Assembly (NCBI RefSeq): GCF_030247185.1
Contig: NC_080572.1
Coordinates: forward strand, 182,928,866 to 182,992,865
Length of the DNA: 64,000 nt
Source of the DNA: Malaya genurostris
Lineage: Eukaryota; Arthropoda; Insecta; Diptera; Culicidae
Direction of reading: 5' to 3'
Positions 11,983-22,144 of this stretch are shown here, in pieces. The notes beneath the pieces were generated by a model. The model searched no databases. It was not told the DNA's origin and saw only the letters and a list, made by a program, of their open reading frames with translations. A program made the translations under genes and the position numbers. Numbering within the stretch: position 1 is the first letter of the stretch; every line of letters begins with the position of its first letter.

Positions 11983-12413
11983 ACTAAAAAAAATTAAATT
12001 TGCAGGTGACGTAATTCCTCATACGATGTAATTCATAAAGACCTAATTTGTTAAATGACGGAAGATTTCATTTGTAATGACTTAATGTTAGATGAGCTTG
12101 AATTTCACTGGTTTCGACTGTAACTTGCGTTCTGCTAGCAGGTGCGAATGTATGAATTTAAATGCACCTTTTACCAGCCAAGCAGATGCATGCTTCTGTG
12201 GCTCAGTCGATTAACAGGCATACTTGCGATACAATGATTCTCGGTTCAAGTCGCGACGGTTGCTATTAGTGTTTTTTTTTATTTCGATGAATTTCATGTC
12301 ATTAAGTCTTAGACACAATATTAAATGTTCTTTGACGTAAATTTGCGTGAACTGCGACGCTCCATTTATGTCCATCTAATAAGATGTAAAATCACAGGGT
12401 TTTTAAAGTGTGT
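11983..12413 (+). mobile_element. MITE-like element with internal tRNA-like module
   Basis: The element begins with ACACTAAAAAAAATTAAATT plus 'TGCAGGTGACGTAATTCCTCATACGATG' and ends near CACAGGGTTTTTAAAGTGTG. The ends are imperfectly inverted (ACACT plus an A-run against its complement). In the middle (about 12191-12262) sits a tRNA-like segment with an A-box-like TGGCTCAGTCGATTAACAGG and a B-box-like GGTTCAAGTCG, so it could carry a Pol III promoter. Its left part recurs at 22962-23145, and its right part with the B-box region recurs inverted at 16983-17130. This is a SINE/MITE composite or an unrecognised family. No protein is encoded. Confidence 0.65.
12191..12262 (+). promoter_or_regulatory. 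tRNA-like Pol III module
   Basis: A 70-nt stretch has tRNA-like A and B boxes (TGGCTCAGTCGATTAAC at 12199 and GGTTCAAGTC at 12243), about 35 nt apart. Because it lies inside a repeated element, I read it as a SINE-type promoter rather than a working tRNA gene. A clean acceptor stem is not visible. Confidence 0.5.
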
Positions 12414-12439
12414 ATGAAATAGCGAAATTTTCGAATTGC

Positions 12440-13290
12440 TGCCATGGAGGCGATCAAAAATCGTAGCTTTAAGTTTGTAGAAGCACCTGTAGGGCTGTTA
12501 ACAAATGCAAAAGACAAACTTTCATATTTTATTTGGATGAAAAGAAAAATCAATATTGATAAGAAATTACTAAATTTGAACATTTTCAAGTTGCATAGTG
12601 TTGTCAACAAACTAAAATTGTCAAATTCAATTTGAACTGCTTTAAGCACTGATGAGCCGAAGGCGAAACGCGAAGAAATAGAAACTACAATGAACTAACT
12701 TTTGTAATGATCAATAGTTACTAGTTTCAAGTATTTTCAAGATGCGTAGGGCTGCCCACCAAATAAAATTGACTAATTCTGCAAAACTTCCATATATTAT
12801 TTGGATGAAAGGAGAAAGCACTATTGTTGTAAAATCTCTATATTCAATTTTTTTAAAATGCATAGGGTCGATTAACTACCTAAATTGACAAATTTGATGA
12901 AAAGGAAAGTCGATAGTCATCACAAAACACAGCAATTCCATGACAAAATAATATACAATCTCTTAGAAATTCGTAATATTCGATACTATTGTTCTCTATC
13001 GAATAGATTGGACCAGTATTTTTTTAAATACGAAAGTGTTTCAAAAAATTGATTTTTTCGATAGTTCATAATTTTTTTTTTAATTCTCGTTACCACTAAA
13101 CCGAATATTTCAATTCATGCTTGAAAATTTTATCTACCCTATGCACCTTGAAAAGGCTAAATTAAAGTAATTTTCTAATAACTCCCTGTTTCAATCAAAT
13201 AATATTTAAAACTTATTTCAAAAGTAGTTTATTTTTACTGGTTGACAACCCCAAGCACATTAAAATTGTATAAATTTTAAATTTTTAAAC
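12440..13290. repeat. Degenerate tandem repeat field
   Basis: Words such as TTTTCAAGNTGCATAGGG, TGTCAACAAACTAAAATTG and ATTATTTGGATGAAAAG recur at about 12466-12620, 12730-12830 and 12850-12920, with a spacing near 130-190 bp. Inverted forms (CTACCCTATGCACCTTGAAAA and GGTTGACAACCCC) appear at 13133-13250. The small ORFs at 12392-12649 fall out of these repeats and are not genes. Divergence is high, so unit boundaries are approximate. Confidence 0.5.
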
Positions 13291-13351
13291 CTATTTTGAC
13301 TCCTTCTTTCTAGTGCTGGAAACGATCCCTTCACTGGTTAACTGTTGTTTT

Positions 13352-14241
13352 GCCTTTCTCATATAGAAAAACTATACAATCACTGTGAAAAAGCGACTTT
13401 TGTGTCATACATCATTCGACTAAATTCGTCGAGATCACAAAATGTCTGTGTGTATGTATATATAAATGTATGTGTGCATGTGACAAATAATGTCACTCAA
13501 TTTTCTCAGAGATGGCTAAACTGATTTTCATAAACTCAGATTCAAATAGAAGGTCTTATGGTTCCATGCATCGCTATTGAATTTTATCCCGATCCGACTT
13601 CCGGTTCCGGAATTACTGGGTTATATGCACCAAAAAAATGATAAAAAATGTCACTCACTTTTCTCAGAGATGGCGTGACCGTTTTTCACAAACTTAGATT
13701 TAAAAAAAAAAGGTCTTATGGTCTCATAGGTCGTTATTGAATTGGCAGACCTTGTTAGTTAGTCGATATATAAATGTACTTTGGGTCTATTAGTCCCCGG
13801 CTTCCATTTCCGAAAGCACCGGTAATAATAAAGAAAAGCTACAAAAACGGAACTCACTTCGATTTCTCAGCAACGGTTAAACCGATTTTCACATAGCATG
13901 ATTCGAATAGCTTTTATTGTCTTGAAAGTTACTGTGCAGTTTCATCCAGATCCGACTTCCGGTTCGGAAATGAGATGGCGATGAGTGTCAAAACTTTCCA
14001 TCTGTCATGCAAAATAATGCAAAACCGGTACGTGCTGGTCCAGAAGAAGAAAACATCACTACCTAGCAGGATGCGTGTAAGGTTGCCGCATTTAAACTTG
14101 ACATAACTGTTTACAAATTAAAAAGGTTATCGTAGTTTATACCCAAAGAAAGTTTTGATTTTGTTTGAAAGAAAAAATCATGAGAGAATCTTCTAGTAAT
14201 GTTTTGAGAAAGGCATCATTACACCACTAGGTGGATTAAAA
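13352..14241 (-). repeat. RepA copy, minus orientation, both ends present
   Basis: The copy starts at TTTGCCTTTCTCATATAGAA (B-end, reversed) and ends at GGCATCATTACACCACTAGG plus TGGATTAA (A-end, reversed). Inside are three or four tandem cassettes with CTCAGAGATGGC and ACTTCCGGTTCCGGAA boxes. A GT-rich microsatellite-like stretch (TGTGTGTATGTATATATAAA, about 13446) follows TCGTCGAGATCACAAAATG. The inner part at 13750-13990 matches, inverted, the copy at 38130-38420. Confidence 0.8.
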
Positions 14242-14393
14242 AACGTTTTTTAGATCTATATCAAAGTCCCTCTTATTTCAATACACATTTGTCATTTTAA
14301 TTAGTTTTCACACATAATGTTACAAGCAAAAATTTCCTTCTTCAAATTATCATCAACAAGTTTTTTTTTATATCCGTAACATTAGTTTAATTA

Positions 14394-15657
14394 AGGAGTG
14401 TATCGAAAATAAGCTATCCACATACATTTGTGTTGTACGCATGTATTTGTGATGGTTTTTATGATCAGATCACAGCATGCTGTGCGTTTGGCTGTCAGCT
14501 TTCGTTTGTTTACTTATTTGTGCGGTTTAAATTCTGCGTTTTCAAAATGTCGCGTATTGAAAAGGAAGTGAATATTAAGGTTCTGGACACATGGCTAAGT
14601 GAGAAGGGTATCACTATGCGAAAATTGACGAAGCGATTTGGAATTTATCTTGCCAGTGTTAAAACCATCATTAATAAGTTTGGGGAACACTATTCTACCT
14701 ACCAGGAAGAACCGGTTCCTTTAACCCGAAACTGGACCAGAAAGTAGTATCTCTAATCATGAAGAACAAATCAATGTCAATGCGTGATTTGGTCAAAAAA
14801 GGAGGAACGAGTGTCGCAATGATCCAGCGTATCAAGAGGCGAAATCACCTAAAGACCTACAAGAAGCAGAAAATCTCGAAATAAAGTGTCGAACAGAAGA
14901 AGCGAGCAGTAACAAAGGCCCGGAAATTGTATTCGCGTCTTTTGCAGTGTCCGGATGCGTGCAATTTGATGGACGATGAGACTTATGTAAAAGAGGACTC
15001 AAAAACCCTTCCAGGTCCACAATACATTACTGTCGTCGTTGGGGAGGATGTGAGCGATGCGGGCAGGTCGATTCAAGTGGAGAAACGGTACTGGTATGGC
15101 AAGCAATATGTTCCTGTGGTTTGAAGTCAACCATTTTTTACACTACCGGAACTATCTATCGATCTGAGTGTCTCCAGAAGAGATTGCTGCCTTTGTATAA
15201 GAAGCATAGTACACCTCCACTATTTTGACCGGATTTAGCGTCGGCTCACTATGCCAAAACCACTCTCAATTGGCTTGCGGAAAAGGGTAAAAATTTCGTT
15301 GAGAAAAATGTCAATCCTCCATATTGCTCTCGGTTTCGACCGATCGAACGTTACTGGGTAATCGTGAAGAGGGTCTTCAAGAACGCTGGTAAGGCAGCTG
15401 GGAACATGCAGGAGTTCAAAAAATTTGGGCTCAAGCGTCCAAAAAATGCAATACAGCACTTGTCCGGAACTTGATGAAGAGCGTTCGATCAAAAGTTTGA
15501 AAATTCATGAAGAAATAACTTAAATATCATCCGGTTTTCATTATGCTCAAGTTTAACCTCGGACAATAAAGGATCAATTTTTAGTTTGAATAAAATATCG
15601 TTTTTTATCATAATTTGAAAGAAAAAATTGTGGATAGCTTATTTTCGATACACTCCT
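14394..15657 (+). mobile_element. D37E-type IS630-Tc1-mariner element, complete ends
   Basis: The 29 bp terminal inverted repeats match exactly: left 14394-14422 (beginning AGGAGTGTATCGAAAATAAG), right 15629-15657. Both sides carry a TA target duplication (14392-14393 and 15658-15659). The element is 1264 bp, a usual length for a mariner-type element. The transposase inside is broken. The spacing between the second and third catalytic residues fits the mosquito ITmD37E group. Confidence 0.9.
14547..15500 (+). pseudogene. D37E mariner-type transposase, broken
   Basis: It starts at ATG 14547 (MSRIEKEVNIKVLDTWL), with a helix-turn-helix region for TIR binding up to about 14700. A frame change follows near 14710-14750, then DLVKKGGTSVAMIQRIKRR, a stop at about 14882, and the first catalytic aspartate in LMDDETYVK (about 14966). 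The reading breaks again after 'YWYGKQYVPVV' (stop at 15122) and recovers at about 15233 with DLASAHYAKTTLNWL. It ends with RPIERYWVIVK, which holds the catalytic glutamate. From the D of DLASAHY to the E of RPIE I count 37 intervening residues, so the signature is DD37E. At least three breaks rule out function. Confidence 0.85.
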
Positions 15658-15831
15658 TATATTGTTGATATTTATGTATATTTCAATAAAACTACAAGGT
15701 TTCGAATATTACAAGAAGGAGCGTGTTAAATGCTAATGAAGTAACCATTGTGGTAAATCTAGTAGCACTGGTTTCTTTCCGCTATATGTCAAAATAACGC
15801 TGTTAAGTGTGTGTGCTTCATCGGCTGTGCA

Positions 15832-16157
15832 CAGAAATGCCAGATATTTTCATCGAAAATCTGCTAAATCTGCTCTATTTGTTTTTACTAAAAAATGAAT
15901 CAGTTCAAATCGGTTTAAAATTAAAAAATGTTTATCAGTGTTCATCATTAAATATTTACACAAAAGATGTCTATTTTAACATCTGATTTGTCCATTGAAT
16001 AATGAAAGTCTAACTTTTTACTTCTAACTTTTTATGACCCTTTAAAAATCTGTATTAAATTTTGAAAATCTGTATAAAATTTGTACTCTGATTCAAATCA
16101 GTATGCGAACGCAAAAATCTATACAATAAAGTTGAATCTATATAAATGGCATCTCTG
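15832..16157 (+). mobile_element. hAT-type MITE with ATCTGTAT subterminal motifs
   Basis: The ends CAGAAATGCCAGATAT and ATAAATGGCATCTCTG are inverted repeats that begin with CAG, typical of hAT elements. The flanks GCTGTGCA and GTTCTGCA are compatible with a decayed 8 bp target duplication (6 of 8 match). AAATCTGTAT-like words cluster towards both ends. The 326 bp element has no ORF. The 800 bp element at 20456-21255 is its relative. Confidence 0.7.
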
Positions 16158-16159
16158 GT

Positions 16160-16730
16160 TCTGCATTTGGTTTTAGAAGAGCTAATATTTTATTTTTTTT
16201 TAAAGTTCTCCAAATTAACTGCACAGTAAAATTTTAAATTTGAAACGAAAGGTAACAAAAACGGTTCAAAAAATTTTAAACGTTGAAATGATTCCGAGCT
16301 GCTTCTAAAAATATCGTGTGTTGTCTCATAGTTGACATTAGCCCCTTTTTAAGAAGAATTCCCACATTTTGAACCTAAGAGTGTAATAGTGCAATATTTT
16401 GGTTTTGATTGCTGTCGCAATTGTTAATTTATGGGATGAATAAAGGACCAACGATAAGATGAATAAAAAACCTTTGAGATGAAATTAGAAGCACAGTAGT
16501 GAACATAGCAGAAGTGATTTTAGCTGATTTTTGAATATTATTTCAAATTCCATGGAAATTAAGCAGAAATATGAAAGAATCGTAGTGATTTTAATGGCCT
16601 AATCAGGGTTTCAACGTCCTTACAAATGAGATGAAATAGGGAGCCTTTACCCTATTTATTCCACAGGGCGAAAATGAAACGAAGAATGACTCGGATGAAA
16701 GAGTAAGAAGCCAGTCAGGCCAGGTCTTAA
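16160..16730. other. No gene recognised
   Basis: AT-rich sequence without a recognisable ORF, repeat partner or RNA structure. Confidence 0.4.
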
Positions 16731-16734
16731 GTCA

Positions 16735-16950
16735 AAGTCAAAGTCTTGGCATTACATTCCTTTTGTGGAATTTGGCCTTTCTGTTTCAACAGACTTCGCA
16801 GCCGATTTTTAGTGTACAGAATCATTGCATGGCTAGTACTATGGATCCTACTGACACTAAGAATCCTTCCAGGTCGGGGCTCGAACATACGACAACTGGC
16901 TTGTAAGACCAGCGTCCTATGCATTGAACCGCCAACCCGGGACAGGTCTT
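16735..16950 (-). mobile_element. tRNA-derived SINE, Feilai-like
   Basis: Read on the minus strand, the head is 'GTTGGCGGTTCAATGCATAGGACGCTGGTCTTACAAGCCAG', followed by TGTATGTTCGAGCCCCGACC-like text, the tRNA-like A/B-box arrangement. It is followed by 'GGAAGGATTCTTAGTGTCAGTAGGAT' and a tail ending in CCACAAAAGGAATGTAATG. The same order appears on the plus strand at 23690-23896. This resembles the tRNA-related SINEs abundant in Aedes (Feilai type); the family name is from memory and not verified. The ORFs at 16727-16964 are shadows of it. Confidence 0.7.
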
Positions 16951-16982
16951 GTCTTAGGTATTAACCTTATACGTACAAGTTC

Positions 16983-17130
16983 GAAAAAAATCTTGCGATT
17001 TTACATTTTATAAAATGCACATAAATGGAGTGTCGCATTTTACGCAATTTTACATTCAATAACATGTAAAATTAGGTTATTGGCGACTGCGAATTGAACC
17101 GAAAATCATTAGATCACGAAGCATGAAACT
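16983..17130 (-). mobile_element. Half copy of the tRNA-like-module MITE
   Basis: Inverted relative to 11983-12413, this keeps the right end (GATTTTACATTTTATAAAAT and ATAAATGGAGTGTCGCA) through the B-box side (GCGAATTGAACCGAAAATCA). The left half is absent. Confidence 0.6.
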
Positions 17131-17369
17131 GAAAATTGGTACAATTAAAATAATAAAACTATTTCTTCATAAACTTTTTCAAAATTTAATAACATAACTA
17201 AAATATAATCAACTCTCGAAATTGTACATTTTAAAACTAAAACCAACATGAGTGTGCAATTGATTTAGCGATTAAGCTAAAACCAATCGGTTTATGTAAC
17301 GAAAAAAAATGATAATACGATTTGCTTTTGATCTCAAATTTCGTATTTATAATTTTAGAAGAATCCATA

Positions 17370-18680
17370 ATTCACTCACAGTAACGCCCCTCAACCAGCC
17401 AACCGCACCAGCCACCATCACAAACCGAACGCACCGAACAACAGACGCACTTCCGACTCGACAGCAAGTGGCCCCTCGTTTGTCTAGGTCTAATTGTTAT
17501 TTGGCTTTTGGGTGCTAAGCGCACTCCGTACCACTTACATTCACCACCGACAATCATCTCATCATCGCAGTCTAGGCTCGACTTCCTCCCGCCTCCACGA
17601 GCTGTCACTGCACCATGATAATTGTAATGGTTGTTCAGAGGCCGAAGAAAAACAAAGATTATGTAAATCATCAAGAAATTTCCCGCGCTCTCGATGGAGC
17701 TTAGCTCTTTTTTTTTGTTTCTAAGCAAATTGCTTCAGGAAATTCGCACTGATGAGTTTGCGCCGTTTTTTTTTCTTTTTTTCTAGCTGCTCGGTGAGGC
17801 CTAACTTTGAACAAACAAGACAATATATGGGGAGATTTTCCCGGTGGCCCGATGATGACCACCAGCAATGGCATCAATACTGCTCCGAGCGATTGATGAA
17901 CGATGACCGGTGGGCCATAAATTTAGCCCATCGGTTTGGGGTCAATCGACGATACGACATTCATCATTGGTTGCATATATGTTGGTACAGTGTTTTACAG
18001 TGCCAATGTCGAGGGATTGAGATTCAATCAAAATCTTGCATTTTAGAGGAGGTAAACAAGACTACTCTTTCTCCTCGTCCATTCCTTGGTTTATATTCAT
18101 AGCAAAATGTAATTCCCAAACCCCATGGAGAACAATAATTGCATCATACTATTAACCACTTTCATATTGTGCAACTCCAGATTGTACTCGAAATTACAGG
18201 TTCCCTAAGAGTTGTATGACCATAAGCTCATGTGCTTCCACCCACTCGTTCCTTTACGTACGTACGTACTTTCCATCTGCAGTCATCTCTTCTGGTCTCA
18301 CCAACAAACGATCCGAATATCGTTACCGCTTAACGGAATCGTTAACCTTATCCATAGTTCGATCAAAACAACCCGATCCGATCGAAGTGGATGCATCGTG
18401 CACGCGTAGTCTTTGGATTGCTTCCGGAATCGGAATCGATTACCCGTTCGACGAAGGAAATTGGTTCCCATGTGCAGAGCCAAAGTCAGCCGGCGCCGCA
18501 CAATCGTGGTTCGATGGGTATCATTTGCTTCGATCGAGCAACGGACCCATTAGGATGGATGCTAATTAACTACGTACAACTGGGCAGACAACACCACACG
18601 GCAATAGTGCTCGTAAAAGGTCTACTTTGGTGTTGGTTAGGGAGCTGCTCGTGATGGTACTTCCTAAAATCAGTGCCTAG
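17370..18680. other. GC-richer region, possible host regulatory or exon DNA
   Basis: Composition is more balanced than in the flanks and short ORFs open in several frames (for example 17752-18102 plus, 18216-18569 plus, 17372-17728 minus). None shows a recognisable domain, signal peptide or repeat relation. A short CGTACGTACGTACT run lies at about 18256. It could be conserved non-coding sequence or untranslated exons. I see no basis for a protein call. Confidence 0.25.
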
Positions 18681-18944
18681 ATATAGTAGCTACAAATGTT
18701 GGGAAAAAAGATAAAACTGAGATAGATACATCACCAGGAACGCATTTGCTTGTAGATTCAAATGTAACTATGTTCAAAGCATATATGAATGAGGGAATCA
18801 AATGGATATACCGACATCTACGATTTTATCATTCAATGATAAATTGAAAATCAGATACAAAATTAATCATATATAACAATACGTATAGCAGTTGATTAAA
18901 CGAATTTTACGTCAAATTTTATTCGCAATTGATTGATTCGGTCT

Positions 18945-19290
18945 ACTGACGGACCACGGGTTTGGCATCGTAGCGCTGCAGGAGGTGTGTTGGACAGGAT
19001 CTATGGTGCGAACGTTGAGAGGTAACCATACCATCTACCAGAGCTGCAGAAATACACGCAAGTTAGGAACAGTTTTCCTCGTGAACCAAAGAATGTACAA
19101 TATCAAGGGCCGTTCCTTCAACTTTAGCATAAGCAACGTGCACAGTCCTAACTCCGGAAGAACTTATGATGACAAGGACGCATTCTACACGCAGCTCGAA
19201 CGCGAGTGCGACTGATTCATAGGAGATCTAAACGCTCGGGTAGGCTAGGAGGAGGAGTTCAGACCAACGATTGGAAAGTTCAGTGCCTAG
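18945..19290 (+). pseudogene. RTE-clade endonuclease fragment
   Basis: The fragment reads DHGFGIVALQEVCWTGS (catalytic glutamate in LQE), then 'YQSCRNTRKLGTVFLV', IKGRSFNFSISNVHSPN and 'DKDAFYTQLERECD'. After an in-frame TGA at 19213-19215 comes FIGDLNARVG (the GDxN motif of apurinic-type endonucleases). The order and wording match the element at 57.5-58.4 kb. A related piece of endonuclease C-terminus occurs at 20275-20420, so this may be one old copy split by intervening DNA. Confidence 0.8.
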
Positions 19291-19739
19291 CCACACAGCC
19301 CAATCAGAAGAAAATATTCAATGCATACCTTATTATGCTCTTGTCTCTGACTAGCAAAAAACTTTAAAGTGGTATTCGTGAGTTTGAATTAAAAATTAAA
19401 ATAAACAATGATAGTAAAATGAACTAGCATGTTTAAAATAACAAAACAGTTAGATGATTTTTGAATTTGATTTCTGTTCATTTCAAGCTAGATCATGATT
19501 GTTACAAAGCAATTTCTCCCTTCAACATCAACAATAATCTCTATTAATTAAACCAGGGCATTTTCTTTCGCCCGCGGATAAAGTTTGTACGCGTTTTATA
19601 AGCAAAATTTTATAATTAAGAATATTTTTAAAAATTGCCTAGAATCACATAACAAATTTGATGCAGGATCGCTATCTTGACCGGACTGATGAAGCACCTA
19701 ACCGTTGGATATTATAAAAATTGAAAAACCTTGAAACTC

Positions 19740-20215
19740 CTAGATCTTGAAAAATTCATAATTAAAAATAATAGTTTTTTCAAGAATTTTAAAACGAATA
19801 CAAATCGAGATAAATGTAGTATCAAAAATTGCCTTGTAAATTAGTTTGAAAGAAATCATTTTATTCTTAAAAACAAACAAAAATGTATGATTTCAACAAA
19901 CAAAAGCGTTAGTTGAAATAACTAAATTTAAGGTAATTTATTTCAACTAAAAAGTTTGTGAATTTAAAGCGTAACATTTCTTAACTTACCTAAAGTTTAA
20001 TTAGAAATTGACAGGAACGCACAAGTGAAATATTTGTTTTCTTTTTTTATCAAAATGTCGCTTGAAACAAACTAACCCGCTGAGTAAAACTGATTATCAT
20101 ATTTTGTAGCTTCAAGTAGCAATGTTTTCTATATAAAACCAGATTTTCTTTTGTCACTATTTTAACAAAAAAAATCGTTGCGAGAAACCAAAATTTGATT
20201 ATAATTACAATTTTT
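19740..20215 (+). repeat. Interspersed repeat, inverted partner at 28.7-29.2 kb
   Basis: Shared stretches include TTTTAAAACGAATAC, TTGTAAATTAGTTTG, ACAAACAAAAATGTATGATT, CCGCTGAGTAAAA, GTAGCAATGTTTTCTATAT and TTTTGTCACTATTT. All of these are found in inverted order between 28705 and 29190. No ORF and no clear ends are visible. It may be a decayed non-autonomous transposon. Confidence 0.65.
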
Positions 20216-20274
20216 TTTCTCTGCGTGTATGATATTAACATAGTTTGCTATTACTATATATTCGGGAGCCTCCC

Positions 20275-20420
20275 TTATCGTTGTACCTGGAGGTCACCAT
20301 AGCAAACGGAATTGCAAATCGACCACATTCCAATTGATGAACGGCACTGTTTCAAAATTATCGACGTCAGGACCTATCGTAGCGATAACATCGACTTTGA
20401 CAACTCTCCGTCATCAACAA
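20275..20420 (+). pseudogene. RTE-clade endonuclease C-terminal fragment
   Basis: The frame at 20312 reads QIDHIPIDERHCFKIIDVRT and then YRSDNIDFD. This corresponds to the conserved endonuclease end (NQIDHVLID...VRTYR.ANID.DHY) of the RTE element at about 58130-58230. It lies about 980 bp downstream of the 18945-19290 fragment in the same orientation. That fits one RTE copy opened by later insertions. The hAT MITE at 20456 follows immediately. Confidence 0.7.
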
Positions 20421-20455
20421 TGCACGGCACCAGCTACTGCCACGATACAAGCAAC

Positions 20456-21255
20456 CAGAGATGCCAGATATATTCATATAAAATCTGTATTACTCTGAAT
20501 AAAAAATCTGTATATATCTGTATTCACCAGCTCCCTGCTAGGAAGTCATGTAACTTTGGTCAGCATCCTTCTGCAAAGATTAAAAAAAATAATGAAGAAG
20601 AGCTAACAAAAAATTGGATATCACTACTTTTTTTCAGTACCCTTCACCATACTCCCTCACAAATTATCGATCAGAATATCATCACTACTAAGACTAAACT
20701 AAGACTACTCGATTTGAAATGCTCTATTGTTTGTTTACCATATTCTGAGCGCTCTGATTGCCCACCAATTGCCCCAGATGTCAGCTACGATAGCACATGC
20801 TGGAGCGCCTCAGCCTTATAACCGGGCTGGTATTCACAATCAAATCGAAATCCATCAACAATCGGAATTAACATAACATATTTTCTATTGCATATACTTT
20901 CAAAATGTTGACTTCGTAAGCTCACGTTTAGCTTACTCGATTTAAATGTGTCTAAGTTTCAACTATTATTATCGTTATATTTCAGGGCTGATAATCAAAT
21001 ACCAACTTAATTTTGATATTTTCTGATCATCATCTTTAGGATTCGCCCATTGATTATGACACTTCTATCTCGCCACTGCTACCAAAGAGAACTCAGTCCA
21101 AAAAGTTTAATTTATTTTTTCCTACTTTTTGTGAAATCTGCATACATCTGTATTGAATTTAAAAAATCTGTATAAAATCTGTATTCTGTAAGAAATCTGT
21201 ATGCGCATGTAAAAATCTGTATTATACTGATAAATCTGTATATATGGCATCTCTG
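20456..21255 (+). mobile_element. hAT-type non-autonomous element, 8 bp target duplication
   Basis: The ends CAGAGATGCCAGATAT and ATATATGGCATCTCTG are inverted repeats. The flanks CAAGCAAC (20448-20455) and CAAGCAAG (21256-21263) agree at 7 of 8 positions. ATCTGTAT words are clustered at both ends (about 20485-20525 and 21135-21240), as hAT subterminal motifs often are. The ORF overlapping the left end (20312-20821) runs in from the RTE fragment and shows no transposase motif. Confidence 0.75.
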
Positions 21256-21264
21256 CAAGCAAGG

Positions 21265-21480
21265 GCGACTGACGCAGATCACTACTGATAATGAGATCAT
21301 TGATCTCGTACATAAAAAAATCATTACTGATATCATCACATCTGATCTGATCTAAAAATGATTTCGATTTTTTTATGATCATGATCATGTCAAGTCGAGA
21401 TCAGTAAAGATCTAAATTCTAAAAAAATCACTACTGATTCGATCGGAAATGATTGATGTAGAAAATCGTTTCTGATGTGA
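21265..21480. repeat. GATC / ATCACTACTGAT-rich patch
   Basis: Variants of ATCA(C/T)TACTGAT occur at about 21279, 21325 and 21431, among many GATC words (ATGATCATGATCATG at about 21376). The patch is short and AT-rich. Its origin is unknown, and it could be an eroded palindromic element. Confidence 0.4.
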
Positions 21481-21489
21481 TTAAGTAAA

Positions 21490-22140
21490 AGAGCACAGAG
21501 GGGCGAATAAATTAGAGAAATTAATCAATTTTATATTATATGAGTACTGAAAGATGAAGCCTTCAAATGGTTGAACTAAAATTATGCATTGAAATTTTTA
21601 GTCAATTTATATGAGTTTGGGTGCACCAATCGCTGGGAATTTTTTATTAGCAGAAGTGGATCATAAACCGTTATCAGTGTTTGGTTTTGATTGCCCTCGA
21701 TACAGCGATTGAGAAAAATCGTAGCCGCTTTACTAGAAGTATGGCAGAAAGAATAAAATAACTGCAATGAGTTTATTCGATCGGTCGCATCGGAGTTCCA
21801 TACTTCGTGATGTATTTGAAATTTATTCAGCAATACCGTCAATAACAACAGTAAATAATATTAACATATATGCTGTGATTTATAAAAATTATAATGGTAA
21901 GTAAAACATGTTCAACCACAAAGCATGTTATACATCTGATTAATTTACCCTATTTAGCTTGAATATCAAACACAGAAATAACAGGAGTACAGGATTTTGC
22001 TACGTCAAATCAAACGCGCCATTCAAATACTGCGTCTACAGTGTGTTTGAAACTGCCTACCCTTCACTCCTGCAACTTCTATACATCAAATTCATGTCAA
22101 AAACTCGTTTTATTGGGTTCGATCAAAATACAGGCTTATA
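21490..22140 (+). repeat. Interspersed repeat, direct partner at 43.8-44.95 kb
   Basis: Shared text includes AGTTTGGGTGCACCAATCGC, GGTCGCATCG, TTCATTCAGCAATACC, 'AACATGTTCAA.CA.AAAGCATGT' and 'GATTAATTTACCCT.TTTAGCTTGAATATCA'. It continues as 'CAGGATTTTGCTACG.CAA.TCAAACGC' and 'CATCAAATTCATGTCAAAAA'. The 43.8 kb copy is interrupted by an insertion. No coding capacity was recognised. Confidence 0.7.
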
Positions 22141-22144
22141 AAAA

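Noticed and set aside
12191..12262. Functional tRNA gene
   Set aside because: A and B boxes are present, but it lies within a repeated element and the acceptor stem does not pair cleanly.
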